Assembly: GCA_946800325.1 (NCBI GenBank)
Contig: OX326956.1
Location: forward strand, 24,402,356 to 24,466,355
DNA from: Luzula sylvatica
Taxonomy: Eukaryota; Streptophyta; Magnoliopsida; Poales; Juncaceae
Reading direction: 5' to 3'
Length of the DNA: 64,000 bases
Both the position numbers and the translations under genes were made by a program. The notes below the pieces were generated by a model. That model made no database searches. It saw only the letters and a program-made list of their open reading frames with translations, and was not told where the DNA came from. Each line of letters begins with the position of its first letter. The first letter of the stretch is position 1. Below are positions 45,074 through 56,199 of this stretch, one piece after another.

Positions 45074-46925
45074 GAAGTTCTTGTAAATTTTATTATTGCC
45101 ACAAAACTTATTTTAATCTCAAATAGGCACAAGATTGTTATATTTTGAAGTTTTCATGTTGTACCGATGGTTATTGGTTAGTTACCAAAATAATGTAAAA
45201 TGGAGAGTATATTTTGATAGTTGGATTAAGCTCCGAATATATTTCAATATTAAGTCTTTTACAGCTTTTAGTTAAATTCTAAAATCTTGTAAAATCTTGT
45301 ATTATTGATGCAAGTTGAATAAAATTTGATCAATTACTTTGTGATTTTGGACCAATATATTATATACACTGGCCAAGTTGAGAGAAAGTAACGTTTCAAT
45401 GATTTTTGTAGAGAAGTGTGTTTTAAGCAACAACAAAAAATCCAGATTAAACTTATTATCTTACCAAAATTAAATGTCTACTTGGCTAGTAGTGGCATCT
45501 TTTTGTTTGATGGAAACTTGGCTAGTAGTTTTTTTCGTTCAAATGGATTTTTGTTTACTTAAGATGAACTCGTGCGATAATGGTTCTTTTTTCTTTTAAA
45601 ATTATTCATTAATCCACATAATACTAAAAACAAAATAAAAAATGGATTAGTTAATAGCATCCAACTGTGATGATCTTGTCCCTAAGGTACACTTTTGCGA
45701 ACCGAACTTCATTGATGTTATGTTGTTCATTGTCTCGTCCCGAGCAAACGGCATCGTTAACTCTCACCTCGATGAACATAATTCTCCACCCTAAAAATTA
45801 AGTAAGAGAAAAAAATTCAAAATAATAATAATAATAATAATTTTGGATGCTAATCACTATTTTGTAATAATATATATCATCACAGTTGGTAAAGTAATGG
45901 TGTGAGGTTTAGAGGTTTAATGTGAAGATGATACCTCAACAACTACAAACATAATTTTGTCACTAATTTTCTTCAAAAAAGAACATAGTTTTGTCACTAT
46001 TATAATTATAATATAATACATCAAATGTGGGCTCACCTATCTTACCTTGATTTTTACCTAAAAAAAATACAAAGCCCGGTCTAAAAGCCCGGCCCAGTTG
46101 ATATAATCTAACATACATGGATCAAACATGCTTTAATTCAAAAATAAAGAATGTAAAGAATTTAAATATAAAAAATTAGGAAATACTATATTTGACTTGT
46201 GAATTATTAAGTTACTGAAGAAGATGATAATAAAATAATAAAAAGATATATACGAAAGGACTAGTTTAAAATTGCGCATTGTCATTGCAAGATTAACAGA
46301 GTCTCTATTTACAGAGAAAATACTAATGCTGTATTTGAATTTCTCTCTCAAATAAATCATCCCAATTTATTTTCCACATGTACAAGTACAAACCCACTTC
46401 GAATTGAAAATCTCACGGTCTAAACTAGAGATCAATAGAATTATGTGGCATCTTGATAATATTATAAAGTAGTTGAAAATAACGTTTAAAATAATTGATA
46501 CGATATGATATATATGTTGAAAAATGAACGAAGTAAATAAGAAAAAAAAAATTGATAGTTATTTTGAAAATACAACTTATTATGATGTTAAACAAAATCA
46601 TGTCATAATAAATACGAAATGTCCTATTTTTGTGAAACATAAGTCCCAACCAATGATTGCATTAGATCAAGATATTATTCATCACTACACATGGAGACAT
46701 AAACTTACTTTAAGTTCCAAAATCTCTGGTCATTGCGAATGCAAGTCGAATAATTCGACTAATTACTTTCTGATTTTGGTTTTCCACTGCTGAATTATCA
46801 TTAGAGATTTCAAATTTCCAATTTCTAATTTCTAATTACAATAATTTTTGAAATAAATTAGAATAAATGAGAGCATTTTTTTTCTCTATTGGTTGGTGGC
46901 AATTTTGTCAACTGTCGTGGTCTCA
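45074..46925. other. P450 3' flank and spacer
   Basis: The first ~250 bp probably include the P450 3'UTR. The rest is AT-rich, with (AAT)n at 45820-45840. Apart from the exon-like block at 45660-45793 (listed separately), no gene or element border was recognised before the MULE target site. Confidence 0.4.
45660..45793 (-). pseudogene. unassigned exon-like block
   Basis: On the minus strand, about 44 codons are open without low complexity (WRIMFIEVRVNDAVCSGRDN... to ...FAKVYLRDKIITVGC). The block is markedly less AT-rich than its surroundings. No start, splice borders or neighbouring exons were found, and the family was not recognised. Probably a stranded gene fragment. Confidence 0.25.
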
Positions 46926-47439
46926 TAATATCATGAGAAAAGTCTGATATTGGTTCCTGAAAAATACCAAAATGTTCAATTTGCCCCCTGACATTTTTTT
47001 TGAGTCAATTTGCCCCCAAATATTTCAATTTTGTTCATTGTGCCCCCCAAATTTTTTAATTTCGTTCAATGTGTCCCTTCCGTCTATTTTTATCATCAAA
47101 TGGCTGTTAATGATGTTATTTTATTCATTTTTTCAAACCCGACCCGCTTATTCTAACCCGACCCATACCACATTTCAAACCGATCCACTAAAGAGGAAAT
47201 AATTGATTTTCCTTCTTCTCTTTGCCAGAGACTAATTCCCTCTCCTCTCGCCCAACAAAGAACAATAAAGAAAGGTTGTACAAGAAATTGTCGCCACTGT
47301 CTCTCTCTCTCGCGCCGGAAACCTGTCTCGCCGGAAAAGAAAGTGTCGCCACTCTCTCTCTCTCTCTCTCGCCGTTCTCTCTCTCGCCACTCTCCTCTCT
47401 CATCCCTCTCTAGAGAGTTCACTACGAAAACCCTAGAAA

Positions 47440-48395
47440 ATGGCGGATTCAAATTGTGGCCCTTCTTCTACACCGGGTTAGTTCAATTAATTAAATCATC
47501 TAAGAAATTGATTGAATTGATTAATTTTGGTGTTAATTTGATGAATTTTTCTCTAAATGTTTTGTAAGAATTGATTTAATTGGTTAATTTTTTTGTAGAT
47601 TGGACCATTATTCAAATTGAACCATGTTTGGCTCATGAACGCAACGATTTTGTTCCTTTGGATTTAACTACCGTAGAAAATGATGATGAAAATGAAAGCG
47701 ATTTTTCTTTTTCGAGTGGAAACGAGAGTAGCGATAATGAAGAATTTTTGTTACCGCTCGAAACCGATCCCAATGTTGTACACGAATTCGAACTTGGGAT
47801 GCGTTTTCCATGTGTTTCGGATTTGCGCGCGGCCATTCGGAATTATGCCGTAGAGAACGTGAAAGAAATTAAATTCGTAAAGAACGAGAAAAACAAGGTG
47901 AGAGCTCAATGTAAATTTCCCAATTGTCCTTGGGTGGTTTACGGTTCGCTCGTACCCAAAACCAACGAATTTGTCGTGAGAACATTTAATCCCGAACACT
48001 CGTGCGCGCCTAATTTCAAGTGCTCAATGGTAACTTCAACATTTCTTGCTCAAAAGTACGAAGAACGAATCCGAGTTGGAAATCAAGAAATATGCAAACG
48101 ATAATTCGGCGAGACATGAGAGTGAATGTAACGGTAAGTCAATGTCGTAGGACTAAATTGATAGTCATGAAAAACTAAAATGGCACTGAGCGATCAAGTA
48201 ATAACGTGTTCTTCATGTGGTCAACAAGGGCACAATAAAAAAACTTGCTCGAAGGTATATTAAATGTTTTAGAATATATGTATAAAAAATGCGTATAAAT
48301 TGTGTTCGTATTTTTTGTAGGCGTCCAACACCTCGACAAGTGCTTCCGGACAATCGTCAAGCCAAACGCCGCAATCATCTTATTGGAAAGCGTGA
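47440..48395 (+). pseudogene. MuDR-type transposase, DDE core deleted and frameshifted
   Basis: Exon 1 (47440-47476, MADSNCGPSSTP) splices in phase to exon 2 (from 47599, after TTTTGTAG). Exon 2 encodes an acidic leader and the MuDR DNA-binding domain (FELGMRFPCVSDLRAAIRNY... with C-x4-C before PWVVYGSL and ...NPEHSC). A frameshift near 48072 leads to an early stop at 48104; the following bases in another frame give IIRRDMRVNVTVSQCRR, typical of the region before the DDE domain. The whole catalytic core is missing at about 48175. A CCHC knuckle (CSSCGQQGHNKKTC, 48208-48249), a GT-AG intron (48255-48320) and a Ser-rich tail exon ending at 48395 remain. Inactive. Confidence 0.82.
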
Positions 48396-48499
48396 AACGA
48401 ATTTATTTATGGTTTGATGTATCGAATTTATTTATGTTTTGTTATATCGAATTTATTTATGTTTTGTTGTATCGAATTTGAATGTTTTGAGACCAATTA

Positions 48500-48880
48500 A
48501 ATTAAGTTTGAATTTGAATGAGTAAGAAAAAAAATTGCCCCTCTCGAAATTGCCCCTGTCATTTGTCAATAAGAAAAAAAAATTTGAATGAGTCAGAAAA
48601 AAAATTGCCCTTGTCATTAAGCCCCTCTCAAATTACCCCTGTCAAATTGCCTTTCTCAAATGAGACCAAATTGAGGCCAAAAATGAGACCAATTAAAATG
48701 AGACCAATTAAAATACAAATATTAATCAAAATACATTAATCCATACATTAATCAAAATAGTAATTCATACATTAATTCATACATTAATCCAAATATTAAT
48801 TCATACATCAAAATAAACGATACATTAATCCATACATCAATATTAACATAAATATTACTCCAAAAATTACCCTATTATTG
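48500..48880. other. MULE interior, A-rich degenerate repeats
   Basis: Irregular repeats of AAAAATTGCCCCT, GAGACCAATTAAAAT and CATTAATYCATAC. No coding potential recognised. Confidence 0.45.
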
Positions 48881-48889
48881 TTGTTATTT

Positions 48890-49118
48890 TTCACGACGGC
48901 TTCTTTCTCGACGGATTTTTCCTCGACGTCTTCTTTCCTCGACGCCCAATTGTCGCTATTCGAGTACCTCATCCAAGCATCCTGGCTTATTTCCTCGACG
49001 AATATTTTTTGAATGTCGAGCGCGAATATCCACAAACTCGATAGTTGCATGATGCCCAATTGTCGTAAATACCGGGCCTTTTGCCCACAAAAACGACGTA
49101 GAAATATTATTTTGCCAT
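48890..49118 (-). pseudogene. RNase H1/viroplasmin-domain fragment carried by the MULE
   Basis: On the minus strand, from an ATG at 49118, the translation contains FYVVFVGKRPGIYDNWASCN followed by RVCGYSRSTFKKYSSRK. This is the signature of the small hybrid-binding domain (viroplasmin/RNase H1 N-terminal type, YVV..G..PGIY..W..C...V.G......K......). Stops interrupt it after the third codon and after SSRK. Downstream is an acidic tail (RKEDVEEKSVEKEAVVKNNN in another frame). The catalytic RNase H domain is absent. In eukaryotes this domain binds RNA-DNA hybrids. Here it is dead cargo or a remnant of a second MULE gene. Confidence 0.5.
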
Positions 49119-49319
49119 AATATAAAATCTGAAAAAATAATTAAAATATTACAAATTAATAAACCCTAAATTGAAATAAATAAATCCTAAATTGGCCTAA
49201 TTGGATTAAATAAACCCTAAATTGGCACTAAATTGAAATAAATAAACCCTACATTGGCTTAATTGGATCAAATATACCCTAAATCGACACTAAATTGAAA
49301 TAAGTAAACCCTAAATATA

Positions 49320-49680
49320 CCCTAAAATTTACTAAATTGAAAAAGCAGAAATTCTGGACAAAAATTACGGAGAGAGAGAGAGTGGAACAAATTTACGGAG
49401 AGAGAGAGAGAGCAGAAATTCTGGATCAAATATATCCTACAATTCACACAATTTACGGAGAGATCTGACCTAGATATCTGACGAGAGAGAGTGGAACAAA
49501 TTTAAGAACGACGAGAGAGAGAGAGTGGACTTACTGACCTAGAGAGTGGCCGAGAGAGATCACCGAGAGAGTGAGATCATCGAGAGAGAGAGAGAGATCG
49601 CCGAGAGCTTCTTTTTTTTTTTTTTTTCTTCACGACCTGGAGAGAGATTGGAGAGATGGAGAGAGTAAATTGAGAGAGAG
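49320..49680. repeat. GAGAGA-rich subterminal region of the MULE
   Basis: (GA)n tracts alternate with TGGAACAAATTTA and GATCTGACCTAGATATC words. The counterpart in reverse orientation is at 63740-64000. Probably the element's transcribed leader. Confidence 0.6.
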
Positions 49681-50589
49681 GGGTTTTAAACGTGGGCCGG
49701 GTTTAAATAAACGGGTCGGGTTAGAATAAGCGGGTCGGGTTTGAAAAAAATGAATAAAATAACATCATTGACAGCCATTTGACGGTAAAAATAGACGGAA
49801 GGGGCACATTGAACGAAATTAACAAATTTGGAAGGCACAATGAACAAAATTGAAATATTGGGGGGCAAATTGACCCAAAAAAAATATCAGGGAACAAATT
49901 GAACATTTTGATATTTTTCAAGGACCAATATCAGACTTCTCTCTAATATCATTAATACGTAGTCATAGCAGGGCTAAATCATGTCACATGTTCACATGCT
50001 TCCCATGTATTTCATCATCGCCATTTATCATTTATGTATATTAATTATATCGGTAATTTTTAAATAGTTTAGAAGAGAGGGGTCGAGATATAGATGATAC
50101 ATAAGGCGCCAAAAGTTGGAATATTTGATGATAAGATTCAAGTTTTGGTACTGTACAAAGAGGTATGGGCTGAGTAGTCAACCTGACATTGTCAATTGAT
50201 ATTGATATTGCCATTCAGGATTGGATTTGAGCCATCATATGAATCGTATCATATCATACGATGAGGGTATTGAGATTCTAATAGGAAACCGGTACCGGTA
50301 CGGGAAGGTATGATCAGTGATCTGTATGGAGTAAGTAGAACGGGTACGAGACTGTGTTGACTGTGTCATGTATTCAGTACTCAGAAATACAAAAAAAAAA
50401 AAAGAGTAACTAGTCTTATATACATGTATATACATGAATACGTGAAATATATGTATATGTTATTCATGTGTTTGATGATTCACGTGAGTTGTTTGATTTG
50501 TTTTATTTCGAAATCATGTATATCAAATTTCTTATTTGATTTTTTGATGCAGAATCCAAAATTTTAATATTTTAATATTTAATTTATGT

Positions 50590-51060
50590 TATATAATATT
50601 AGATTATTTTATATTAATTTATATTATATTATATTATATTATATTTCTTTATATTTCTTTATATTGTATTATATTATATTATTTGATAATATATTATATT
50701 ATATTATATGATATGATATGATATTTATATGATATTATAGTATATATTATACAATATAATATAATATTATAATATTTTATACTATATTGCTTTATATTAT
50801 ATTATATTACATTATATTATATTATTTTATATTACACTATATTATACTATATTATATAATATTGTTTTATATTATATTATATTATATTGGTTTATATTAT
50901 ATTACACTACATTATTTAATATTATAATGTTTTATATTATAATTTATTTTATATATTGTTTTAAATTTTATTATATTACATTATATGATAGTATATAATA
51001 TAATATTATTATTGTATACTATAGTATATTATAAATATAATATAATTTGAAGAAATAACA
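50590..51060. repeat. ATATT-type low-complexity AT tract in arm 1
   Basis: Variable TATAT/ATATT pentamer-like repeats with almost no G or C. The equivalent tract in arm 2 is at 62165-62582. The length difference makes the arms diverge mainly here. Confidence 0.8.
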
Positions 51061-51089
51061 TTATAATGAAATACATGGATAGTTATATT

Positions 51090-51723
51090 TAGAGATATTT
51101 CGGGTCGGGTCATTTCGGGTTCGGGTCGTTTCGGGTTGCGGGTCATTTCGGGTTTGGGTCGTTTCGAGTTGCGGGTCATTTCGGGTCATCGGGTTGTTCG
51201 GGTTCCGGGTCGTTTCGGTTTTCAGGTCATTCGGGTTCGAGTCGTTTCGGTTTTCGGGTTATTCGGTTTCGGGTCGTTTCGGTTTTAGGGTCATTCGGGT
51301 TCGGGTCGTTTCAGTTTTCGGATCATTCGGGTCTTGACTATTTTGATTTTCGGATAATTCAGATTTCACAAAATTTGATTTTAAATCATTCGATTTTCCA
51401 AAAATTTAGTTTTCGGATAATTTCTGATTTATTTTATTGATTCCGAGATATTTTAACAATATTATATTGATTTTACCAATAATATTTTTATTTTCAGGTC
51501 ATTCGTGTCGTGAATTTCGAGTCATTCGGGTCATGAGTTTCGGGTTCGTTCGGGTTTCGCGTCGTTCGGTTTCAGGTCGATTTCGGGTTCGGGTCATTCG
51601 GTTTCGGGTCGATTTCGTGTTCGGGTCGTTGACTTTTCAATATTTTCGTGTCGGGTCGGGTTCGTGTTCGGGCGGGTCGGATCGGGTCATTTTTTTGGGT
51701 CGGGTCAGATTTTGCCAGCTCTA
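51090..51723. mobile_element. hAT element with TCGGGTCGTTTCGG repeats, arm 1 only
   Basis: The 634-bp element starts TAGAGATATTTCGGG and ends TTTTGCCAGCTCTA. The TSD is GTTATATT/GCTATATT (51082-51089 and 51724-51731; one mismatch). Arm 2 has the undisturbed site GGATAGCTATATTCATG (reverse complement of 62134-62150), which fixes the insertion ends and shows it came after arm formation. The words are the reverse of those in the 25769-26307 element, making them one family. No transposase. Confidence 0.92.
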
Positions 51724-52393
51724 GCTATATTCATGTATTTGAAATACCAATTTTTTTTGTGTATAACAATATCCACCTTCTAATCCAATTTCACAAAAAT
51801 ACACCAAATCAAACAATGAAATTGTATTTGAAATCATGAATATCCAAATATAATCCACCCTAATCCACCAAATCAAACATGTCCTAGGTTATTAACTCAT
51901 GGCTTGTTTGGGATAAGAATTGTCATTTTGAAATTATTGCAAAAGTAAATTATTAGTTTGTTGGAGGTATAATAATGGAAATATTTTAATTCCGGGTTTT
52001 CTATTAACGTTTGGTTCTTCAAATTTGTGGAGTGTCAAAATGAAGAAAAAGAACAATTATGTTTTAATTATTAAATCGTTATCATCAATATAATAATATG
52101 AATGATTACTATACATAATAAGTATATAATGTATATATAGTTAATATAATATAATATTTATTACTATAAAGAATATTATTACACGAATATAATATTATTT
52201 TGTAATAATATAACACTACATTTAATATTATTACAATACAATTATTATAATAATTTATTAAATGGATATTTTATATTACTATACTTATTGTAATAATAAT
52301 AAATAATAATAATATTACAATTATTATTACAATTATTACAATTATTATTATTTATTATAATAATTATATCCATATAAAATTAATATAATATTA

Positions 52394-52634
52394 GGGGAGT
52401 TCTATCAATAATCTCTTTTGCTTATGATACACCCATTTTCAAAGTTATTTTGGGTAATTATTAATTAATAAGTATTTAAAGTAATTTTTCAAGTGTATTT
52501 ATCAATAAATGAAATTCTAAGTAGGAAATTTGAATTATTCATGAAAGGAAAAATATCTATAATTTTTTTTTTTATGATACACACTTCTAAATACCCAAAA
52601 TACCCTTTTGAAAGGGTGTGTGATAGAACTCTCC
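52394..52634. mobile_element. 241-bp MITE in arm 1 only
   Basis: Left end GGGGAGTTCTATCA and right-end reverse complement GGAGAGTTCTATCA are inverted repeats, followed by further pairing of TATTTTGGGTA and TATGATACAC words. The flanks ATATTA (52388-52393 and 52635-52640) match but are simple sequence. The corresponding part of arm 2 (about 61490-61620) lacks it. Confidence 0.7.
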
Positions 52635-53114
52635 ATATTATATATATGATCGTAATAATATATAAAATATACATTACATTATATCTTGATATTTTTAACA
52701 ATGTTAATTAAATATTATTTTTACCTTTTCAGAATTTTTTTTCTCTTCGACCTTATAATTTCATTCCACTCTACTAATTCCATTTGCCAAACGTAAGAGC
52801 ATTATTGTGAAAATTATGGGTCATTAAACTCATTATTTGTGTGCGTTCCTCCATGATGAATTAGGTTATAGTTGGCGTAAAACTCATCATAATTCATTGC
52901 TTTGAGGCATAATTGAACATGGGTTAACTCATTGCTTTGAAGTTTATGGCATATATTTATGTACATTTGGTTTGTAGTATTATATTATGACTTGAATGAA
53001 CAAAAACTATACTAATAAATTAGTAATCGTAAGTAGTAATTAACATCTAATATATTGTCAAGATCAATAAGATCATTTGTGAGACAAGTTAGATTAAGAG
53101 CACATTTTATGTGA

Positions 53115-53233
53115 TCATGATACTTACATTTCAACTTATATTCCTTTCTATTGGAATTCACACGTTTCTCAACTCTTATTACTTTTTAGTTTTTACATAC
53201 TTTTTCCTTGCCACGATATATATTTTAGGTGAA

Positions 53234-53272
<39 letters not shown>
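53115..53272. other. spacer beside arm 1 with (AT)n tract
   Basis: Unique-looking AT-rich DNA to 53238, then about 16 AT dinucleotides (53239-53271). No gene. Confidence 0.5.
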
Positions 53273-53274
<2 letters not shown>

Positions 53275-53450
53275 TGTTTTAAATTGCGGCGATATTGCGG
53301 CGCAATTGCGAAAATTGCGGTCTGCATTTTAGAATCGCAACATCGCAGTCATATATTGTGCAATATTGCGTTTTTGAAAAATTGCGGCGATATTGCGGCC
53401 AAATATCGGTAAAATTGCGGTATTGCGGCTAATAATTGCGGCCATATATT
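53273..53450. mobile_element. hAT-like left end with ATTGCGGCGATATTGCGG repeats
   Basis: CAGTGTTTTAAATTGCGGCG begins like the TSD-supported hAT at 31616 (CAGTGTTTTAAAAACCGG). It is followed by at least seven ATTGCGG words. No right terminus of the type TTTAAAACACTG was found downstream, and the left flank is an AT microsatellite, so no TSD can be read. Confidence 0.45.
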
Positions 53451-54500
53451 AAAATTATTGTAACTCTCTTATTCTTCCATCAAATGACATGAATTTTATA
53501 TCGAAATCGTTCGTCTCGACGAGAGAAACACAATCATGGGTTTGGATTTGTCAAATTTTGTCTTCTACCCTGAATTAAAAACAAAACACACGTTAAAGTA
53601 CTTTCATCGAGAATTATTTAATATAAAAATTATAACATGATTTTGTGATTATTTATTACATAGTTTTCATGTTTTATTATCAAAATATTTGATAAAAATA
53701 TGCTCATAACTTGTATAACTTCTAAAATCTGTCATTTTCATCTATAAATGTATGAATTTCATAATTTTCATTGTATTTTATTTGATGTTTCGATTTAAAA
53801 TTTGAGTCATATTGTTTTGATATGTTTAGGATGTCGACGAAAAATTATTAACAAAATCAAAATCCAAAGTCCCGTATAATTGCCATATTAATGAAAATTT
53901 TATGATCAAATTTTTTTGTACACTGAAAATGCCCCTGGACAATCAACATTTTTATTCATTTTTGAAGAAAATTATAAAGAAAATTTTACGATATTAATGG
54001 TGACCTTTTTGTAATTACCAAAATATTTCGATAAAATTACCAAAATATACTATTCAAATAAGCAGAATATATCAAAGAATTCAACGTGTTTATACAGCCA
54101 GATGAGTTCAAATTAATATACACTAATATAAAAGCGGAGGGGCCGTTTTATAATTTTTTTAAAAAGCAAAGGGACCTTTTTGTAACTTTGCTACAAGATA
54201 AAAAAAACAGTCATGACTCTCTCTCTCCATTGATGAACCATGCGACCCACTCCCCTTCTCTCTCCCCATCTCCATTTGTCTTCCCACGCGATGGCAGCCA
54301 TGGCGCTTTCGCTGTCTGAAGCTAAGCTAGTTGATTTTTCTGTTTGAAGTTAAGCTAAGAAGCGGCTCCTCCTCCCGGCGAACCTTCTCCTCCAGCCAGC
54401 CCTAATCCGCGCACAAAGCCTCCACGCGATGAGTATCTTCTATTCTCTCGAGCGACGATTGGGGTTTGCGTTTGCTCCACTGCCACTGGCGACGCGGCGA
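53451..54500. other. spacer and pyrimidine-rich leader
   Basis: Positions 53451-54180 are AT-rich with no gene. Positions 54200-54500 are GC-richer, with CT-rich and CCTCC words resembling a plant 5' leader. It lies before the decayed CUE-type gene, and no intact start codon leads into it. The block could be its relocated or diverged first exon. Confidence 0.35.
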
Positions 54501-54689
54501 CTCGGTTTTCTCTCCTCTGGCGACCCGGTGACCTGACTGGGACAGGCGACGGCGACGGGATTTCTCTTTTGTTCTCTCTTCGGTTTGCTCGAGTGGTTTT
54601 TGACGAGATTTTCGGATTATTATTTTCTCTTCACGTTTCTTCACTGGTTTTGGGATTTCAAGCATCTAAACGTCTTCGGTTTGCTATTT

Positions 54690-55627
54690 TGTATATACTG
54701 TCAATTTCTGGTAGTTCGTCAATTTCTGGTTCTGACGACGATGAATTGGCCGCAACATAATTTCTTTCAAACTCGAACAAGGACGATTTGCAATCTCGCC
54801 TCGTTAATTTATCAGAAGAAAAAGACAAATATCTTGAACTAATTGAGCTGGTAAATTTTCACATATATATTTTTTAAATCACCTTGAATATTTACTGTTT
54901 GTGATTTTTTTTATTTATTTATAGATAAGAGTTGTTCTGAAAGGGAGATTGGTAGCCGCAGAAGAGGAAATATTGAGGGCAGAAAAGGACAAAATTGAAA
55001 AAGAAAATTCGGCTCGAGAAGAATTAAAAGAACAAGAGAATTTAATGAATATAATCGTTGAAGAGCCTAAGAATTTAAAATTAGAAGCTAAGCAAAACTC
55101 CAAGGTAATTTTAATATATTTATCATATTATATGAAAGTGATATTTATTTATGATTTTTGTAATTTATTTGCAGTTAAGGGAATTCTTAGTGGATCGAGG
55201 ACGAATGGTTGATTCATTACAGTATGTTTTTTTTTTTCTTTTTCAATTTCACCCCTAATATTTAGTTAATTTATCGACTAATATATTTTTTTATACAAGG
55301 GGGAAATATCTGTGATTTGCGAGGATATAACCAAAACTTAAAGAAATAGTAGATGGAAATCTTCCAATGAGTAAATCTATTCTCTCTACAATGTCGAGTC
55401 TCTCTTCGTCTAGTATCTCTCTACAGAAGAGCACTGCATCCTCGAACTCGTCGGAGAGAGAAACTGGAGCTACCCAAATAGTCAATAAAAGTTCTTCTGA
55501 GAAAAATTTGGAATTGGAGAAAGAGAGTGAAGTTAAGAGTGAAGTTACAAATGGAGTGGAAAAGGTGAATTTGAGCGGGTCGTCTGATGGCTGGGAATTG
55601 TTTGAAGACGAGGAGGTCGAGTTATGA
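54690..55627 (+). pseudogene. decayed CUE-domain (ubiquitin-system) type gene, 3' half
   Basis: Exon-like blocks at 54690-54850, 54925-55104, 55175-55221/2 and 55300-55627 are separated by T-rich introns with AG acceptors. They encode a charged coiled coil (NKDDLQSRLVNLSEEKDKYL; EEILRAEKDKIEKENSAREE; NLMNIIVEE) and a tail ending SSDGWELFEDEEVEL. I recall this layout from plant CUE-domain proteins; the N-terminal CUE domain itself is absent. Lesions: an in-frame TAA (54758-54760), a donor reduced to TTACAG|TATG at 55222 that breaks phase, and a frameshift near 55335 before KEIVDGN. The identification is from family resemblance only. Confidence 0.55.
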
Positions 55628-56199
55628 AAGGTTTTCGTGGTTTTTTGTCATATATACCCTTATGTTTTGTAGTATTTTAAAAAATATACTTATGTAACAA
55701 GTTTTATTGTTTGGTTCCGCGTGGATTTTGCGAGAATGGTTTTTTTGGTTGAGATTGAGTGTATGTTAGTTATATGATGTTATTGAAGTTCGATTAGACA
55801 ATTATTCTGTTATGTTATTTTGTTTGTGTAAATATGTATTTACTATTTTGCGAAATAATTGCTTATATAATTTCTAGGGCTTAATTCTTAGGGTGGCTTT
55901 TTTGTGTGTGTGTGTTAATTTTTATTGTATTTTGTACTCAAGTCATGACTTATTTGACTGGAGATGTCCTGTAGTTGTATTGGAGATGTTTTTTTTGAAA
56001 GCTTTGTGAAAAATTGAATCCCCATGAAATTTCATTTTTGTTCCTTTATTTTTTTTTTATAAATATCTGATTAGATATTATAGTATGATTCAACAAATAT
56101 ATTCTTCAAAATCTTCCACTACTTCAAAAAAAGGAAATTTAAAATTTAAATAATGACCAAGAACAAGTTTTTTTTTTTTCCTTTAAAACTTAAAATTTC
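55628..56199. other. 3' flank of the decayed gene
   Basis: Likely former 3'UTR (GTTTTGTAGTATTTTAAAAA) and AT-rich spacer with a (GT)n stretch at 55903-55915. No other gene. Confidence 0.4.

Larger units (their letters stand above)
46935..49943 (+). mobile_element. Mutator-like element with internally deleted transposase
   Basis: The 3009-bp element begins GAGAAAAGTCTGATATTGG and its right end is the inverted CCAATATCAGACTTCTCTC. The terminal inverted repeats run about 240 bp (through GTTCAATTTG, TTGCCCCC, CCGTCTATTTTTA, AACCCGACCCGCTTATTC). The 9-bp TSD TAATATCAT is exact (46926-46934 and 49944-49952). It contains the N- and C-terminal parts of a MuDR-type transposase on the plus strand and an RNase H1/viroplasmin-like fragment on the minus strand. 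A second copy of its right end starts at 63476 in reverse orientation, within the inverted repeat. Confidence 0.92.
49417..53114 (+). repeat. large inverted repeat, arm 1
   Basis: The arm matches 64000-61007 in reverse complement, in order: the MULE right end, the CCGGTACCGGTACGGGAAGG region (50289), the AT-rich stretch, ATACATGGATAG (51071), the spacer 51740-52240, and the segment from CGACCTTATAATTTCATTCC (52747) to GAGCACATTTTATGTGA (53098-53114). Similarity stops at 53114. The left boundary is not defined, because the partner arm leaves the window at the position equivalent to 49417. Arm-specific insertions are the hAT at 51090-51723 and the MITE at 52394-52634. Confidence 0.92.

Noticed and set aside
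43930..45132. Minus-strand frames of up to 146 codons opposite the P450
   Set aside because: Antisense shadows of the intact CYP89A-type coding sequence, with no recognisable domain.
54402..54665. 87-codon Lys/Arg-rich minus-strand frame
   Set aside because: Antisense to the leader-like region of the decayed CUE-type gene. Composition-driven, no family recognised.
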